Assembly: GCA_040510815.1 (NCBI GenBank)
Contig: JBEVIH010000031.1
Location: 43,361-107,360 of the forward strand
Direction of reading: 5' to 3'
Source of the DNA: VAZQ01 sp040510815
GTDB lineage: Bacteria > Pseudomonadota > Alphaproteobacteria > Rhizobiales > Xanthobacteraceae
Length of the DNA stretch: 64,000 bases
Below the pieces are notes generated by a model, which was given only the letters and a program-made list of their open reading frames with translations, did not search any database and was not told the origin of the DNA. Made by a program: the position numbers and the translations under genes. Shown one piece after another: positions 18,884 to 26,946 of this stretch. Numbering within the stretch: the first letter of the stretch is position 1; each line of letters begins with the position of its first letter.

Positions 18884-19978
18884 ATGGACCTGCATCTGAC
18901 ATCGGAGCAGACTCTGTTGCGCGACAGCGCCGCCAAATTCATCGCGGCGGCGGGAGCGAAGGTGGCGCGTGGATTTCGCGAGCAGGATCCGAGCTTCGCG
19001 CCGGCACGTCTGCGGCAGGCGGGGGAGCTCGGATGGCTTGGCATCCTCGTTCCGAATTCCGCGAACGGCGCGGGTCTCGGCCTCACCGAGCTCGCCCTGG
19101 TGCTCGAGCAGGCCGGCCGGGGGCTCGTCTGCGAGCCAATTGGGCTGGCGGCGATTTCCGCTGCCGCCCTGGCGCAGGGGCATTCGCCGCATCCGATGCT
19201 GGGGCGGGTGATGGCGGGCGAGGCGCTGGTCGTTCCGGCGCTGCAGGAGAACGTCCAGGGCGACGACCCGCTTGCACCGCGCACGCGCGTAGCCGGGCAG
19301 GACGGAGCGCTACTTTTGACCGGCAGGAAGATGTTCGTCTGCGCCGGCGGCGCCGACGGCTTTCTCGTCAGCGCCAGCGGACGCGATGGACCGACACTGT
19401 ACTATGTGGCGCGCAATGCGCCCGGCTGCATGCTGACGACGACGCAGACGGTGGAGGGCCGCAAGCTCTCGACGCTCCGCCTCGAAGATGCGCCGGCCGA
19501 TCTCGTTCCATCGCGTCAGTCCTCGAGGAATGCGGTGGATGCGCTCCACAATCTCGCGCTCATCGCGCTGTCGGCCGAATTGCTCGGCGTGATGGAAAAG
19601 GCGCAAGAGATCACATTCGAGTACCTGCGCATCCGCAAGCAGTTCGGAAAGCTGATCGGCAGCTTCCAGGCGCTGCAGCACCAGGCGGTCGACCTCTATA
19701 TCCGGACCGAGACGACCCGGTCCCTGGTGTTTCAGGTCGCGGCCAACAATGATCCCTATCGCATCGACCCCGCGCTGGCCGTCGCCGTGAAGGCCAAGGC
19801 GTCGGACGACGCGCTGTTTGTCACCAAGGCCTGTATCCAGCTTCACGGCGCGATCGGATTCACCGATGAGCACGACATCGGCCTCTATCTCAAGCGGGCG
19901 ATGCTGCTGTCGTCGCTGTTCGGGAACGCGGCGGCGCAGCGGCGCCGCTACGTCGCAATCGCCGGCCTCAACGCGTAG
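18884..19978 (+). CDS. Acyl-CoA dehydrogenase, second of an adjacent pair
   Basis: This 364-residue protein shows the acyl-CoA dehydrogenase N-terminal helical domain (LTSEQTLLRDSAAKFI, LGWLGILVPNSANGAGLG), a shortened middle beta domain and the C-terminal bundle (EYLRIRKQFGKLIGSFQALQ, IQLHGAIGFTDEHDIGLYLK). The usual flavin-loop motif with Ser/Thr-Glu-Pro is missing in the middle domain. In steroid side-chain degradation, adjacent short and long genes like this make alpha2beta2 dehydrogenases in which each subunit supplies part of the active site. That model fits this pair but is inference. Spacing to the first dehydrogenase is 21 bases and to the crotonase gene 41, with no terminator between, so they form one operon. 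Confidence 0.85.
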   Translation: MDLHLTSEQTLLRDSAAKFIAAAGAKVARGFREQDPSFAPARLRQAGELGWLGILVPNSANGAGLGLTELALVLEQAGRGLVCEPIGLAAISAAALAQGHSPHPMLGRVMAGEALVVPALQENVQGDDPLAPRTRVAGQDGALLLTGRKMFVCAGGADGFLVSASGRDGPTLYYVARNAPGCMLTTTQTVEGRKLSTLRLEDAPADLVPSRQSSRNAVDALHNLALIALSAELLGVMEKAQEITFEYLRIRKQFGKLIGSFQALQHQAVDLYIRTETTRSLVFQVAANNDPYRIDPALAVAVKAKASDDALFVTKACIQLHGAIGFTDEHDIGLYLKRAMLLSSLFGNAAAQRRRYVAIAGLNA

Positions 19979-20019
19979 TGCGAGAGCACTGCCATGCGCC
20001 CTTCAACCAGGAGTCATTC

Positions 20020-20802
20020 ATGAGTGAAGAGCAAACGGTCACCTACGAGCTGGAGGGAGAGATCGCCCTTGTCGGCCTCAACCGTCCTGACAAGCGCAAC
20101 TGCTTCAATCCGACCGTGATGAAGCAGTTGCGCGAGGCCATCGATCGCGCCGGCGAGGAGGCGAAGTGCGGCATCATCTTCGGCCATGGCGACAACTTCT
20201 GCGCCGGGCTCGACCTGCGTTGGGCGGCGGAAAACTGGAAGACCGGGCGCTCGCAACGGCTGCCGTTCCCGTTCAATCGCAACACCTATTTTGAAGCGAT
20301 GGCGCGCGGCAACATTCCCTTTATAGCTGCGCTGCACGGCGCGACCTTGGGCGGGGGGCTCGAGACCGCCGCGGCCGCGCATATCCGCGTCGCGGACGAA
20401 ACGACGTTCTTCGCTCTGCCCGAGGGAACTCGCGGCATCTTCATCGGCGGCGGCGGCTCGGTTCGCGTGGCGAGGCTGCTCGGCTTTGCCCGCATGCAGG
20501 ACATGATGCTCACCGGCCGGGTGCTCAAAGTCGACGAAGCCGAGCGCTACGGCATCGTGCAGTATATCGTGCCGAAGGGGCAGGCGATGGCCAAGGCCAA
20601 AGAGCTGGCGTTGAAAATCTGCAAGAACGCGCCCTTGTCGAACTTCGCGATCACCAACAGCCTGCCGCGCATCCAGGACATGTCCTACGACGATGGCTTG
20701 TTCTTCGAACGCATGGTGGCGGAATACACCCGCAGCCCCGAGTCGATCGAGCGGCTGAACCAGTTCCTCGACAAGAGCGCGCCGCGGGTGCGGCCGGACT
20801 AG
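20020..20802 (+). CDS. Enoyl-CoA hydratase/isomerase family protein (crotonase)
   Basis: The 260-residue protein has crotonase-fold landmarks: IALVGLNRPDKRNCFNP at the N-terminus, FGHGDNFCAGLDLRW (oxyanion strand), IAALHGATLGGGLETAAAAH with the first potential catalytic Glu, and FALPEGTRGIFIGGGGSVRV with the second. This is the normal length for a monofunctional enoyl-CoA hydratase that adds water to a 2-enoyl-CoA in the cytoplasm. ATG 20020 follows AGGAG at spacing 7; an earlier in-frame ATG-like start near 19978 lacks such a site and overlaps the upstream stop. It lies between the dehydrogenase pair and the thiolase-like gene, as expected for a beta-oxidation-like series. Confidence 0.9.
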   Translation: MSEEQTVTYELEGEIALVGLNRPDKRNCFNPTVMKQLREAIDRAGEEAKCGIIFGHGDNFCAGLDLRWAAENWKTGRSQRLPFPFNRNTYFEAMARGNIPFIAALHGATLGGGLETAAAAHIRVADETTFFALPEGTRGIFIGGGGSVRVARLLGFARMQDMMLTGRVLKVDEAERYGIVQYIVPKGQAMAKAKELALKICKNAPLSNFAITNSLPRIQDMSYDDGLFFERMVAEYTRSPESIERLNQFLDKSAPRVRPD

Positions 20803-20850
20803 CGCATGTCCCGGAAAAGTGGGAACCGGTTTTCCGAAAAGGACATGCGC
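20802..20850. repeat. Palindromic intergenic element (REP/RIME-like)
   Basis: A 49-bp element has 10-bp perfect arms (GCGCATGTCC at 20802-20811 and GGACATGCGC at 20841-20850) around GGAAAAGTGGGAACCGGTTT. Its first base is the last base of the crotonase stop codon. Short elements of this kind are dispersed in many Rhizobiales genomes. It could act as an mRNA-stabilising hairpin or weak attenuator inside the operon. Confidence 0.75.
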
Positions 20851-20933
20851 CAATCAAATGAAGCTGGCGCGCCATCTCGGAGACGCGCGACCGCCGGGAC
20901 GCGGAGCATTCACGAATACAACGGGAGTGAACG

Positions 20934-22103
20934 ATGAGTCTGCGTGACAACGCCATCGTGGCTTACGCCGAAACCAAGGTGATGGAGAAAAGCGACCGCA
21001 ACGTCTGGGTCTTGTCCGGCGAGATTCTCGAGGAGCTGCTCGATAAGACCGGCGTCGACAAGAACGAGATCGATGGCTTGGTGATGGCAGGACTGACCGG
21101 CACGGGTGCCGCCAATCCATTCTGGGCGCAAACCACGGCCGACGTGCTGGGCCTCGAGGTCGGGTTCTGCGAGCAGGTCCACACCGGTGGCTGTTCGGCG
21201 GCGGGATGCGTCGCCCGCGCGGCGGCGGCGATCGACTACGGGATGTGCGAGGTCGCGTTCCTGTTGTTTGCCGACACCCACGTGCTGGAGGACCGGACCG
21301 ACCACAGCCACTCCTATCGGCGCGAATGGACCGAGCCCTACGGCCTGATGGGGCCGCCCGGCGCCTTCGGCCTGCTCAGCCGCGCCTACGAGGCGAAATA
21401 CGGCCTCGACTACCGGATGCTGGGCAAGCTCGCGGTCACGCAGCGCAACCACGCGCTCTTGAACGAGAACGCCTGCGAGAAGCTGCGCGTGCCGATCACC
21501 ATCGACGACTACATGAACTCGCGCATGATCGCCGATCCGATCCGGCTGCTCGACTGCGTGATGCGCGCTGACGGCGCGGCCGGCATGCTCATGATGAGCC
21601 GCAAGCGGGCAAAGGAAAAAGGGCTTGCCAAGTGCATCATCCCGATCGGCTACGCCGAGCGGACCAACTTCAAGGGCGGCGATAACCTGGTCGATGTGAC
21701 CAAGAGCGGTCACGAAATCTGCGGCAAGAAGGCGCTCGCCGCGGCTGGGATCGGAATCAAGGACGTTGCCTCGTTCCATCCCTACGACGACTTCATCATC
21801 GCGATCATGCTGCAGTTCGAGGCCTTCGGCTTCTGCAAGGCAGGCGAAGGCGTGCAATTCATCCGCGATCATGATTTCTCGTATAACGGCGATCTGCCGC
21901 TCAACACCGGCGGCGGCCAGATTTCCGCGGGCCAGGCGGCCTGCTCGTCGAACAACCTGGTCGAGGCGGTGCGCCAACTGCGCGGCGAGGCCGGCAAGCG
22001 TCAGGTCAAGGACACCAAGAATGCGCTGGTGACCGGCATCGGTTGGATCAACTACGGACGCAACTGGGGCTCGAGCGCGGCCCTGGTGCTGGTTCCGGAA
22101 TGA
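20934..22103 (+). CDS. Thiolase-fold protein (SCP2/Ltp2-like; thiolase or acyl-CoA aldolase)
   Basis: The 389-residue protein has the thiolase fold of SCP2/lipid-transfer type. Landmarks are EIDGLVMAGLTGTG, the nucleophile region QVHTGGCSAAGCVARAAAAI, VASFHPYDDFIIAIMLQFEA and a C-terminus NTGGGQISAGQAACSSNNLV. Degradative thiolases carry a catalytic His in a GHP motif at this last place, but here it reads GQA. This resembles Ltp2-type aldolases, which need a DUF35 partner, more than a true thiolase. The next gene is such a DUF35 protein and overlaps by ATGA, which supports a complex. The likely step is C-C cleavage of a 3-hydroxy- or 3-keto-acyl-CoA. Aldolase versus thiolase remains open. Confidence 0.82.
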   Translation: MSLRDNAIVAYAETKVMEKSDRNVWVLSGEILEELLDKTGVDKNEIDGLVMAGLTGTGAANPFWAQTTADVLGLEVGFCEQVHTGGCSAAGCVARAAAAIDYGMCEVAFLLFADTHVLEDRTDHSHSYRREWTEPYGLMGPPGAFGLLSRAYEAKYGLDYRMLGKLAVTQRNHALLNENACEKLRVPITIDDYMNSRMIADPIRLLDCVMRADGAAGMLMMSRKRAKEKGLAKCIIPIGYAERTNFKGGDNLVDVTKSGHEICGKKALAAAGIGIKDVASFHPYDDFIIAIMLQFEAFGFCKAGEGVQFIRDHDFSYNGDLPLNTGGGQISAGQAACSSNNLVEAVRQLRGEAGKRQVKDTKNALVTGIGWINYGRNWGSSAALVLVPE

Positions 22104-22543
22104 GCGAGGGGATCATGGCCAAGGCATTGAACGATACGCTGGGCATCAAGCGCACCATCCGGCACTTCGATTTCTCCGAGCCGTATTGGGAGGCGACGAA
22201 GCAGAAGAAGCTCGTCATCCAATATTGCAAGGCGACCGGCAAATATCAGCACTTCCCGCGTCCGGTGAGCATCTTCACCGGCCGCCGGCGCGACATCGAA
22301 TGGCGCGAGGTGTCCGGCAAGGGCGTGGTGTTCTCCTACACCATCACCGAACGCGGCACGCCCGCCTTCCGCGGCGCCGAGCCCTACGCCGTGGTGAGCG
22401 TGACGCTGGACGTCGGCGTCAACTTCATCGCCAACATCGTCAACTGCAAGGCCGAGGAGCTGAAGGTCGGCATGAAGGTGAAGCCGTATTGGCATCCGCT
22501 CGACGATGGCACGCATCTGCTCCTGTTCCAGCCCGACCGATGA
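22100..22543 (+). CDS. DUF35 OB-fold protein (acyl-CoA-associated partner of the thiolase-like protein)
   Basis: The 147-residue protein matches the DUF35 family: a helix, a short zinc-ribbon segment and an OB fold (VSGKGVVFSYTITERG, YAVVSVTLDVGVNFIANIV, GMKVKPYWHPLDDGTHLLLF). In the ribbon segment only one Cys is left (IQYCKATGKYQHFPRP), so zinc binding is probably lost. DUF35 proteins bind CoA substrates and pair with thiolase-fold proteins, as in the ChsH2-Ltp2 aldolase of steroid degradation. The ATG at 22100 overlaps the upstream stop (ATGA). ATG 22115, with a GAGG site six bases before it, is an equally good start and removes five residues. The stop overlaps the next start by ATGA as well. 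Confidence 0.85.
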   Translation: MSEGIMAKALNDTLGIKRTIRHFDFSEPYWEATKQKKLVIQYCKATGKYQHFPRPVSIFTGRRRDIEWREVSGKGVVFSYTITERGTPAFRGAEPYAVVSVTLDVGVNFIANIVNCKAEELKVGMKVKPYWHPLDDGTHLLLFQPDR

Positions 22544-24636
22544 ACGGACCAGAGGCAGCGCGCGGCCCGCAGGCCGTCGCCAGATTCCTGCGCCCGCGCT
22601 CGGTGGCGATCGTGGGTATGTCTGCGCGCGCGGGCAGCGCTGGACAGGTGATATTGCAAGCGCTGAAGCTCAACAATTTCCAGGGCGACATCCATCTGGT
22701 CGGCCGCGGCACCGAACCGATCGACGGCCGGCCCTTGCTCAAGAGCCCGGACGAGCTGCCCGAGAGCGTGGATCTCGCCGTGTTCACGCTGCCGGCTGCC
22801 GGCGTCCCGCAGGCGATCGAGGCCTGTGCGCGCCGCAAGGTCGGCTCGGCGATGATATTCGCCGCCGGCTTTGCCGAGGTCGGCGATCAAGCGGCACAGG
22901 ACGCGGTCACCGCCACCGCGCGGGCGGCCGGACTTGCAGTCGTGGGACCCAATTGCCTGGGCATGACGAACAACGTCGACGGCATGTGGCTGCACATGCT
23001 GTACGCGCGCGAGGCGCGGCGCAACGTCGAAGGAGGCGTTGCCTTCGTCGGCCAGAGCGGCGGCTTGCTCGGCCACTTCCAGCGCGCCGCCGACGGCCTC
23101 GGCCTGCCGCTCAGCTACGTGATCTCGACCGGCAACGAGGCCGGCCTCGAAGGCACCGATTTCGTCGAGTTCCTCGCCGAGGACCATTCCACCCGCGTGA
23201 TCGCGATCTATTGCGAAGAGATCCGCCGGCCCGCGCAGTTCCTCGCCGCCTGCCGCCGCGCCCGCGCGGCCGGCAAGCCGATCGTGCTGATGCTGGCCGG
23301 GCGCACCGCCAAGGCGCGCAAGTCTGCGCAGTCGCACACCGGCGCGTTGATCGGCGATTGGGCGACGATGCAAACCCAGGCCGAGAACGCCGGCGCCATC
23401 GTGGTGACCACGATGGACGAGATGATGGACCTCACGCAGATCCTGGTGCGCTATCCGGTCCCGCCCACGAAAGGGCCCGGCATTCTCACAGCCTCAGGTG
23501 CCTATGTCGGGCTGACCAACGATCTCGCCGAGGACATCGGCCTCGAAATCCCCGAGCTCGATCCGGCAACACTGGCGAAAGTCAAGGAGGTGCTGCCGCC
23601 GTTCGGCAACTACGGCAATCCGCTCGACGTCACCGCCGGCTTTTCGCCGGATGCGCTGGCGGCTGCAACCAAGGCCTTGATCGACGATCCCAATGTCGGG
23701 ATGTTGTTCATCTCGTTCCCGATCAACTTGCCGATCCCGGTCAGGAACTTCAACAAAGGCATGGCCGATTCGCCCAAGCCCAAGGTCCTGGTCGCGCTCG
23801 GCGACACCTGGGAGCTTACGCCTGAAACCGTGCAGGCGATCAAGGAGGGTCCGGCGGTATTTTCGCGCTCGTCGGATCGCATGCTGCGTGCGATCACGCT
23901 CTATACCCGCTACGGACGCCTGCTCGCGCGCAGCCGCGTCGCCGCCGACCCGCTGCCGTTTCCCGGCATGCCGAAGCTCGGCAAGGGCGCGCAGCCCGAA
24001 TGGCTGGGCAAGAAGGTTCTCGCCGCCGCCGGCGTTCGGGTGCCCGACGGCGAACTCGCCCGCACAGCCGACGAAGCGATCACCGTGGCCAGGCGCATCG
24101 GCTATCCGGTGGTGCTGAAGGCACAGGCCGCGGCGCTGTCGCACAAGACCGAGGCGGGCGGCGTCATCTTGAATCTCGCCGATGAAGGCGCGGTGCGCGC
24201 CGCCTGGGACACATTGATCAAAAACATCAAACGCGCCGCGCCCGGCGTCACGCTCGATGGCGTCCTCGTCGAAAAGATGTCGCCGAAGGGGATCGAGCTG
24301 ATGGTGGGCGCCAAGCGCGATCCCGATTGGGGTGCCGTCTTGCTCGTCGGTCTGGGCGGCATCTGGGTCGAGGCGCTGGGCGACGTGGCGCTGCTGCCGG
24401 TCGACGCGGACGAAGCGCGGATCGTCGAGGCGTTGCGGTCGCTGCGCACCGCCAAGCTGCTCGCCGGTTTCCGCGGCGCGCCGCCGGCGGACATCGAGGC
24501 GGTCGCGCAAGTGGTCATGGCCATTGGTCGGCTGATGCGGACCATGCCCGAGCTGACCGAGATCGACGTCAATCCGCTGATGGTCCGCGCCAAGGGACAA
24601 GGAGCGACCGCATTGGATGCGCTGATCGTTGCTTGA
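22540..24636 (+). CDS. NDP-forming acyl-CoA synthetase (acetate-CoA ligase family)
   Basis: The 698-residue protein fuses the alpha and beta parts of ADP-forming acyl-CoA synthetases. The N-terminal CoA-binding Rossmann domain contains FLRPRSVAIVGMSARAGSAG. The succinyl-CoA-synthetase-like domains have VAFVGQSGGLLGHFQRAA and SAQSHTGALIGDW. The C-terminal ATP-grasp domain begins LLARSRV..., with VVLKAQAAALSHKTEAGGV and EIDVNPLMV at the end. The family makes an acyl-CoA from acid, CoA and ATP (or the reverse), via a phosphohistidine. In this operon it would activate the acid substrate or recover energy from the released acyl-CoA. The start overlaps the DUF35 stop by ATGA, showing tight coupling. 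The acyl specificity is unknown. Confidence 0.88.
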   Translation: MNGPEAARGPQAVARFLRPRSVAIVGMSARAGSAGQVILQALKLNNFQGDIHLVGRGTEPIDGRPLLKSPDELPESVDLAVFTLPAAGVPQAIEACARRKVGSAMIFAAGFAEVGDQAAQDAVTATARAAGLAVVGPNCLGMTNNVDGMWLHMLYAREARRNVEGGVAFVGQSGGLLGHFQRAADGLGLPLSYVISTGNEAGLEGTDFVEFLAEDHSTRVIAIYCEEIRRPAQFLAACRRARAAGKPIVLMLAGRTAKARKSAQSHTGALIGDWATMQTQAENAGAIVVTTMDEMMDLTQILVRYPVPPTKGPGILTASGAYVGLTNDLAEDIGLEIPELDPATLAKVKEVLPPFGNYGNPLDVTAGFSPDALAAATKALIDDPNVGMLFISFPINLPIPVRNFNKGMADSPKPKVLVALGDTWELTPETVQAIKEGPAVFSRSSDRMLRAITLYTRYGRLLARSRVAADPLPFPGMPKLGKGAQPEWLGKKVLAAAGVRVPDGELARTADEAITVARRIGYPVVLKAQAAALSHKTEAGGVILNLADEGAVRAAWDTLIKNIKRAAPGVTLDGVLVEKMSPKGIELMVGAKRDPDWGAVLLVGLGGIWVEALGDVALLPVDADEARIVEALRSLRTAKLLAGFRGAPPADIEAVAQVVMAIGRLMRTMPELTEIDVNPLMVRAKGQGATALDALIVA

Positions 24637-24688
24637 GCGAATTGCGCAACGTGCACGCCGCCCGACTCTGGAAAGGATCGAGGGTACG

Positions 24689-25450
24689 ATGACCAAGCAG
24701 CTATCGGATCGGGTGGCCATAGTCACCGGCGCAAGCAATGGAATCGGACGCGGAATTGCCGAAGCATTGGCGGCCGCCGGTGCGAAAACCGCTTTGGCGG
24801 CGCGCCGGACGGAGATGCTGGAGGACGTGGCGTCCGGAATTCGCGATGCGGGCGGCACGGCCCTGCCGCTGACGACCGACGTGACGCGCGAAGACCAGGT
24901 CGTCCGGCTGTTCAAAACGACATATGACACCTGGGGTCGCGTGGACGTCCTCGTGAACAATGCCGGCGTCCCGACTCACGTGCCCGTCGAAGACATCACG
25001 CTGAAATATTGGCAGGAGGTTCTCGACGTGAACCTCACGGCCGCATTCCTGTGCAGCCGTGAGGCCGTCAGGATCATGAAGAGCCAGACCCCGCAGGGCG
25101 GGCGCATCATCAATATCGGCAGTGTCTCGGCCAAAACGCCGCGACCGGATTCGCTGCCGTACACGGCAACCAAATTTGCCCTGCAAGGCATGACGCATCA
25201 ATTGACCATGGACGGCCGCAAGTACGGCGTCGTTGCGTCGATCTTGCATCCGGGCGCGACGCTCAGCAGCTTTTCGACCCGCCGCGGCCGGACGAAGGCC
25301 GGGCCGGGCGCGACGCCCGACGACTACGTGATGGCCGCCGAGGATGTAGCGAAGGTCGTCGTGCTCATGTGCAGCTTGCCGCCCGAGGTGAATCTGTACG
25401 AGGCGACGATCCTACCCAATCACATGCGCTCGTTCATCGGGCGTGGTTGA
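24689..25450 (+). CDS. Short-chain dehydrogenase/reductase (FabG-like)
   Basis: The 253-residue classical SDR has the NAD(P)-binding VTGASNGIGRGIAEALAAAG, the NNAGV motif, catalytic Ser in NIGSVSAK and Tyr-Lys in LPYTATKFA. An Arg at AARRTEM after the second beta strand suggests NADP preference. It would interconvert a hydroxy- and keto-acyl intermediate, supplying the dehydrogenation step between the crotonase and thiolase-like steps of the operon. ATG 24689 follows an AGGG site; an in-frame start further upstream overlaps the synthetase gene and lacks family support. It is the last clear gene of the plus-strand catabolic series. Confidence 0.88.
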   Translation: MTKQLSDRVAIVTGASNGIGRGIAEALAAAGAKTALAARRTEMLEDVASGIRDAGGTALPLTTDVTREDQVVRLFKTTYDTWGRVDVLVNNAGVPTHVPVEDITLKYWQEVLDVNLTAAFLCSREAVRIMKSQTPQGGRIINIGSVSAKTPRPDSLPYTATKFALQGMTHQLTMDGRKYGVVASILHPGATLSSFSTRRGRTKAGPGATPDDYVMAAEDVAKVVVLMCSLPPEVNLYEATILPNHMRSFIGRG

Positions 25451-25580
25451 GGGATCGCTGCTCCATGGAGCATGCTGGCGCGCGCGCACGCTCTCAAATA
25501 ATATTCCAGCGGGACCACTCAACGCGACCCGAAGACCGGCGGCCGGCTAATTCGATCGTCGGCGATGCGAGGGCCTGAGC

Positions 25581-25709
25581 ATGATCATTCAGACGGCGCC
25601 GACCGGTCAGCCACGATTGGCAATCATGATGTACGAGCACACGGCGCTTTCGCATCAATTCGCTCGCGCCTTCGCCCGCGCAAGCGGCGTGGCGCAGCGG
25701 TCGGATTGA
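25581..25709 (+). pseudogene. 42-codon open frame, possible truncated DUF3891-like remnant
   Basis: The short frame begins MIIQTAPTGQPRLAIMMYEH and goes on TALSHQFARAF before ending soon after. This opening is reminiscent of the N-terminus of DUF3891-like proteins (an I-x-Q start, H-x-x-L-S-x-Q-F-A), which are much longer. It may be a decayed 5' remnant between the SDR and RidA genes. The family match is from memory of the pattern and is weak; it could equally be a chance frame. Confidence 0.25.
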
Positions 25710-25724
25710 TCCGGGCAGCGGGCG

Positions 25725-26114
25725 ATGCGCGAAGTCATTGCGGCGCCGCATCCCGGGCTTGATCTGCGGCAGCACTACGGACACCACCAGTCGCCGGCCA
25801 TCCGCGCCGGCGGCCTCATCTTCTGCTCCGGGATGCTGCCGGTCGATCCGGAAACGGGCGAGCGCCGCCACGGCACGCTCACCAGCGAGGCGCACGTCAT
25901 TCTCGGAAACCTGAAGCTGCTGCTGGAGTCGGCCGGCTCATCGCTCGACCGCCTCGTGCAGGTGCATGCGCTGATCTACGACAGCATCGAATACGACGTG
26001 CTCAACCGCGTCTATCGGCAATACGTGGCGAACGGACCGCCGGCGCGCACCGTATGGACGGCGCGGATCGAGGCGGGCTTCAAGATCCAGCTCGACGTGG
26101 TTGCCGCCGCCTGA
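25725..26114 (+). CDS. RidA-family protein 1 of 3
   Basis: The 129-residue protein has the YjgF/RidA trimeric fold: IRAGGLIFCSGMLPVDPETGE, LLLESAGSSLDRLVQVHALI and the C-terminal NGPPARTVWTARIEAGFKIQLDVV. The substrate-contact Arg of the second strand (TAR) is kept, while the Glu found in E. coli RidA (IEIEA) reads Asp. RidA proteins hydrolyse reactive enamine/imine intermediates; RutC uses the fold in pyrimidine degradation. The gene is the first of three paralogues in tandem, 19 bases before the second, followed by an FAD monooxygenase. This clustering suggests a pathway-specific deaminase or hydrolase task rather than housekeeping. Confidence 0.88.
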   Translation: MREVIAAPHPGLDLRQHYGHHQSPAIRAGGLIFCSGMLPVDPETGERRHGTLTSEAHVILGNLKLLLESAGSSLDRLVQVHALIYDSIEYDVLNRVYRQYVANGPPARTVWTARIEAGFKIQLDVVAAA

Positions 26115-26133
26115 CTGGGGTGAAAAACTTCCG

Positions 26134-26532
26134 ATGAGCGCCAGACGTGAAATCATCCCTCCACCGGGCCACGCGCCTGATGCGGCGAGCAGGTCCGGTC
26201 AACCGGCGTCGATCGCGGTGCGGGGCGGGGATTTTCTGTTCGTGTCCGGTCTTACGGCAATCGATCTGCAATCCGGCGAGCGCATGCCAGGGACGACAGC
26301 GAGCGAGACCCGGCAGATTCTGATCAACCTCAGGCTTTTGCTGGAAGCGGCAGGATCGTCCCTCGACAAGGTCGTGAAGGTCAACGTGCTGCTGCACAGC
26401 ATGCTGGAAGCGCCCAACATGAACGACGTCTATGTCCGCTTCTTTCCCGATCCGCCGCCGGCACGGACGGTCTGCGGCGCGCGCCTTCCCGATGGAGTGA
26501 AGGTGATCATCGAATGCACCGCGCTGGCGTGA
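26134..26532 (+). CDS. RidA-family protein 2 of 3
   Basis: This 132-residue RidA paralogue shows IAVRGGDFLFVSGLTAIDL, LLLEAAGSSLDKVVKVNVLL and the end PPPARTVCGARLPDGVKVII, with the presumed key Arg (GAR) followed by ECTALA, which keeps the Glu position. It is clearly diverged from copies 1 and 3, so the three are not a recent duplication. The ATG at 26134 fits the family N-terminus. The stop is 4 bases before the start of copy 3. Confidence 0.88.
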   Translation: MSARREIIPPPGHAPDAASRSGQPASIAVRGGDFLFVSGLTAIDLQSGERMPGTTASETRQILINLRLLLEAAGSSLDKVVKVNVLLHSMLEAPNMNDVYVRFFPDPPPARTVCGARLPDGVKVIIECTALA

Positions 26533-26536
26533 ACCG

Positions 26537-26944
26537 ATGAACGAAAAGCTCGCACGTTCGGCGATCCAGCCGAAGAACCCGCTGCTCAACGCCTCGCGCG
26601 TCGGTAATCTGCCGCACGTTCCCGGCATCCGCGTCGGCGACTACATCTTCTTGTCGGGCATGGTTCCGGTCGATCCGCAGACCGGCGAGCGCCGCCACGG
26701 GCCGATTGCCGAGCAGGTCCGCATCACATTGTCAAACATGCAGCACATGCTGGAATCCGCGGGTTCGTCGCTCGAGCGCGTCGTACGCGTGCATGTGGTG
26801 CTGGCCGACATCTCGCACATCGCGGAAATGGATCGGGTCTATCGCGAATTTTTTCCGGTCGACCCGCCGGCGCGCACCGTCTGGTCGATGCAGCTTCGGT
26901 TCGGCAACGGCTGCGAGATCGAATGCGTGGCGTTGGCGGGCTGA
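26537..26944 (+). CDS. RidA-family protein 3 of 3
   Basis: The 135-residue protein has IRVGDYIFLSGMVPVDPQTGE, MLESAGSSLERVVRVHVVL and VDPPARTVWSMQLRFGNGCE. Here the usual Arg in the GAR/TAR position has become Met-Gln-Leu-Arg, shifting the Arg by two places, so activity may differ from ordinary RidA. It is closest in style to copy 1 (both have the GERRHG segment). The stop is at 26944 and the next gene starts within a few bases, which suggests a single transcript. Confidence 0.88.
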   Translation: MNEKLARSAIQPKNPLLNASRVGNLPHVPGIRVGDYIFLSGMVPVDPQTGERRHGPIAEQVRITLSNMQHMLESAGSSLERVVRVHVVLADISHIAEMDRVYREFFPVDPPARTVWSMQLRFGNGCEIECVALAG

Positions 26945-26946
26945 GC

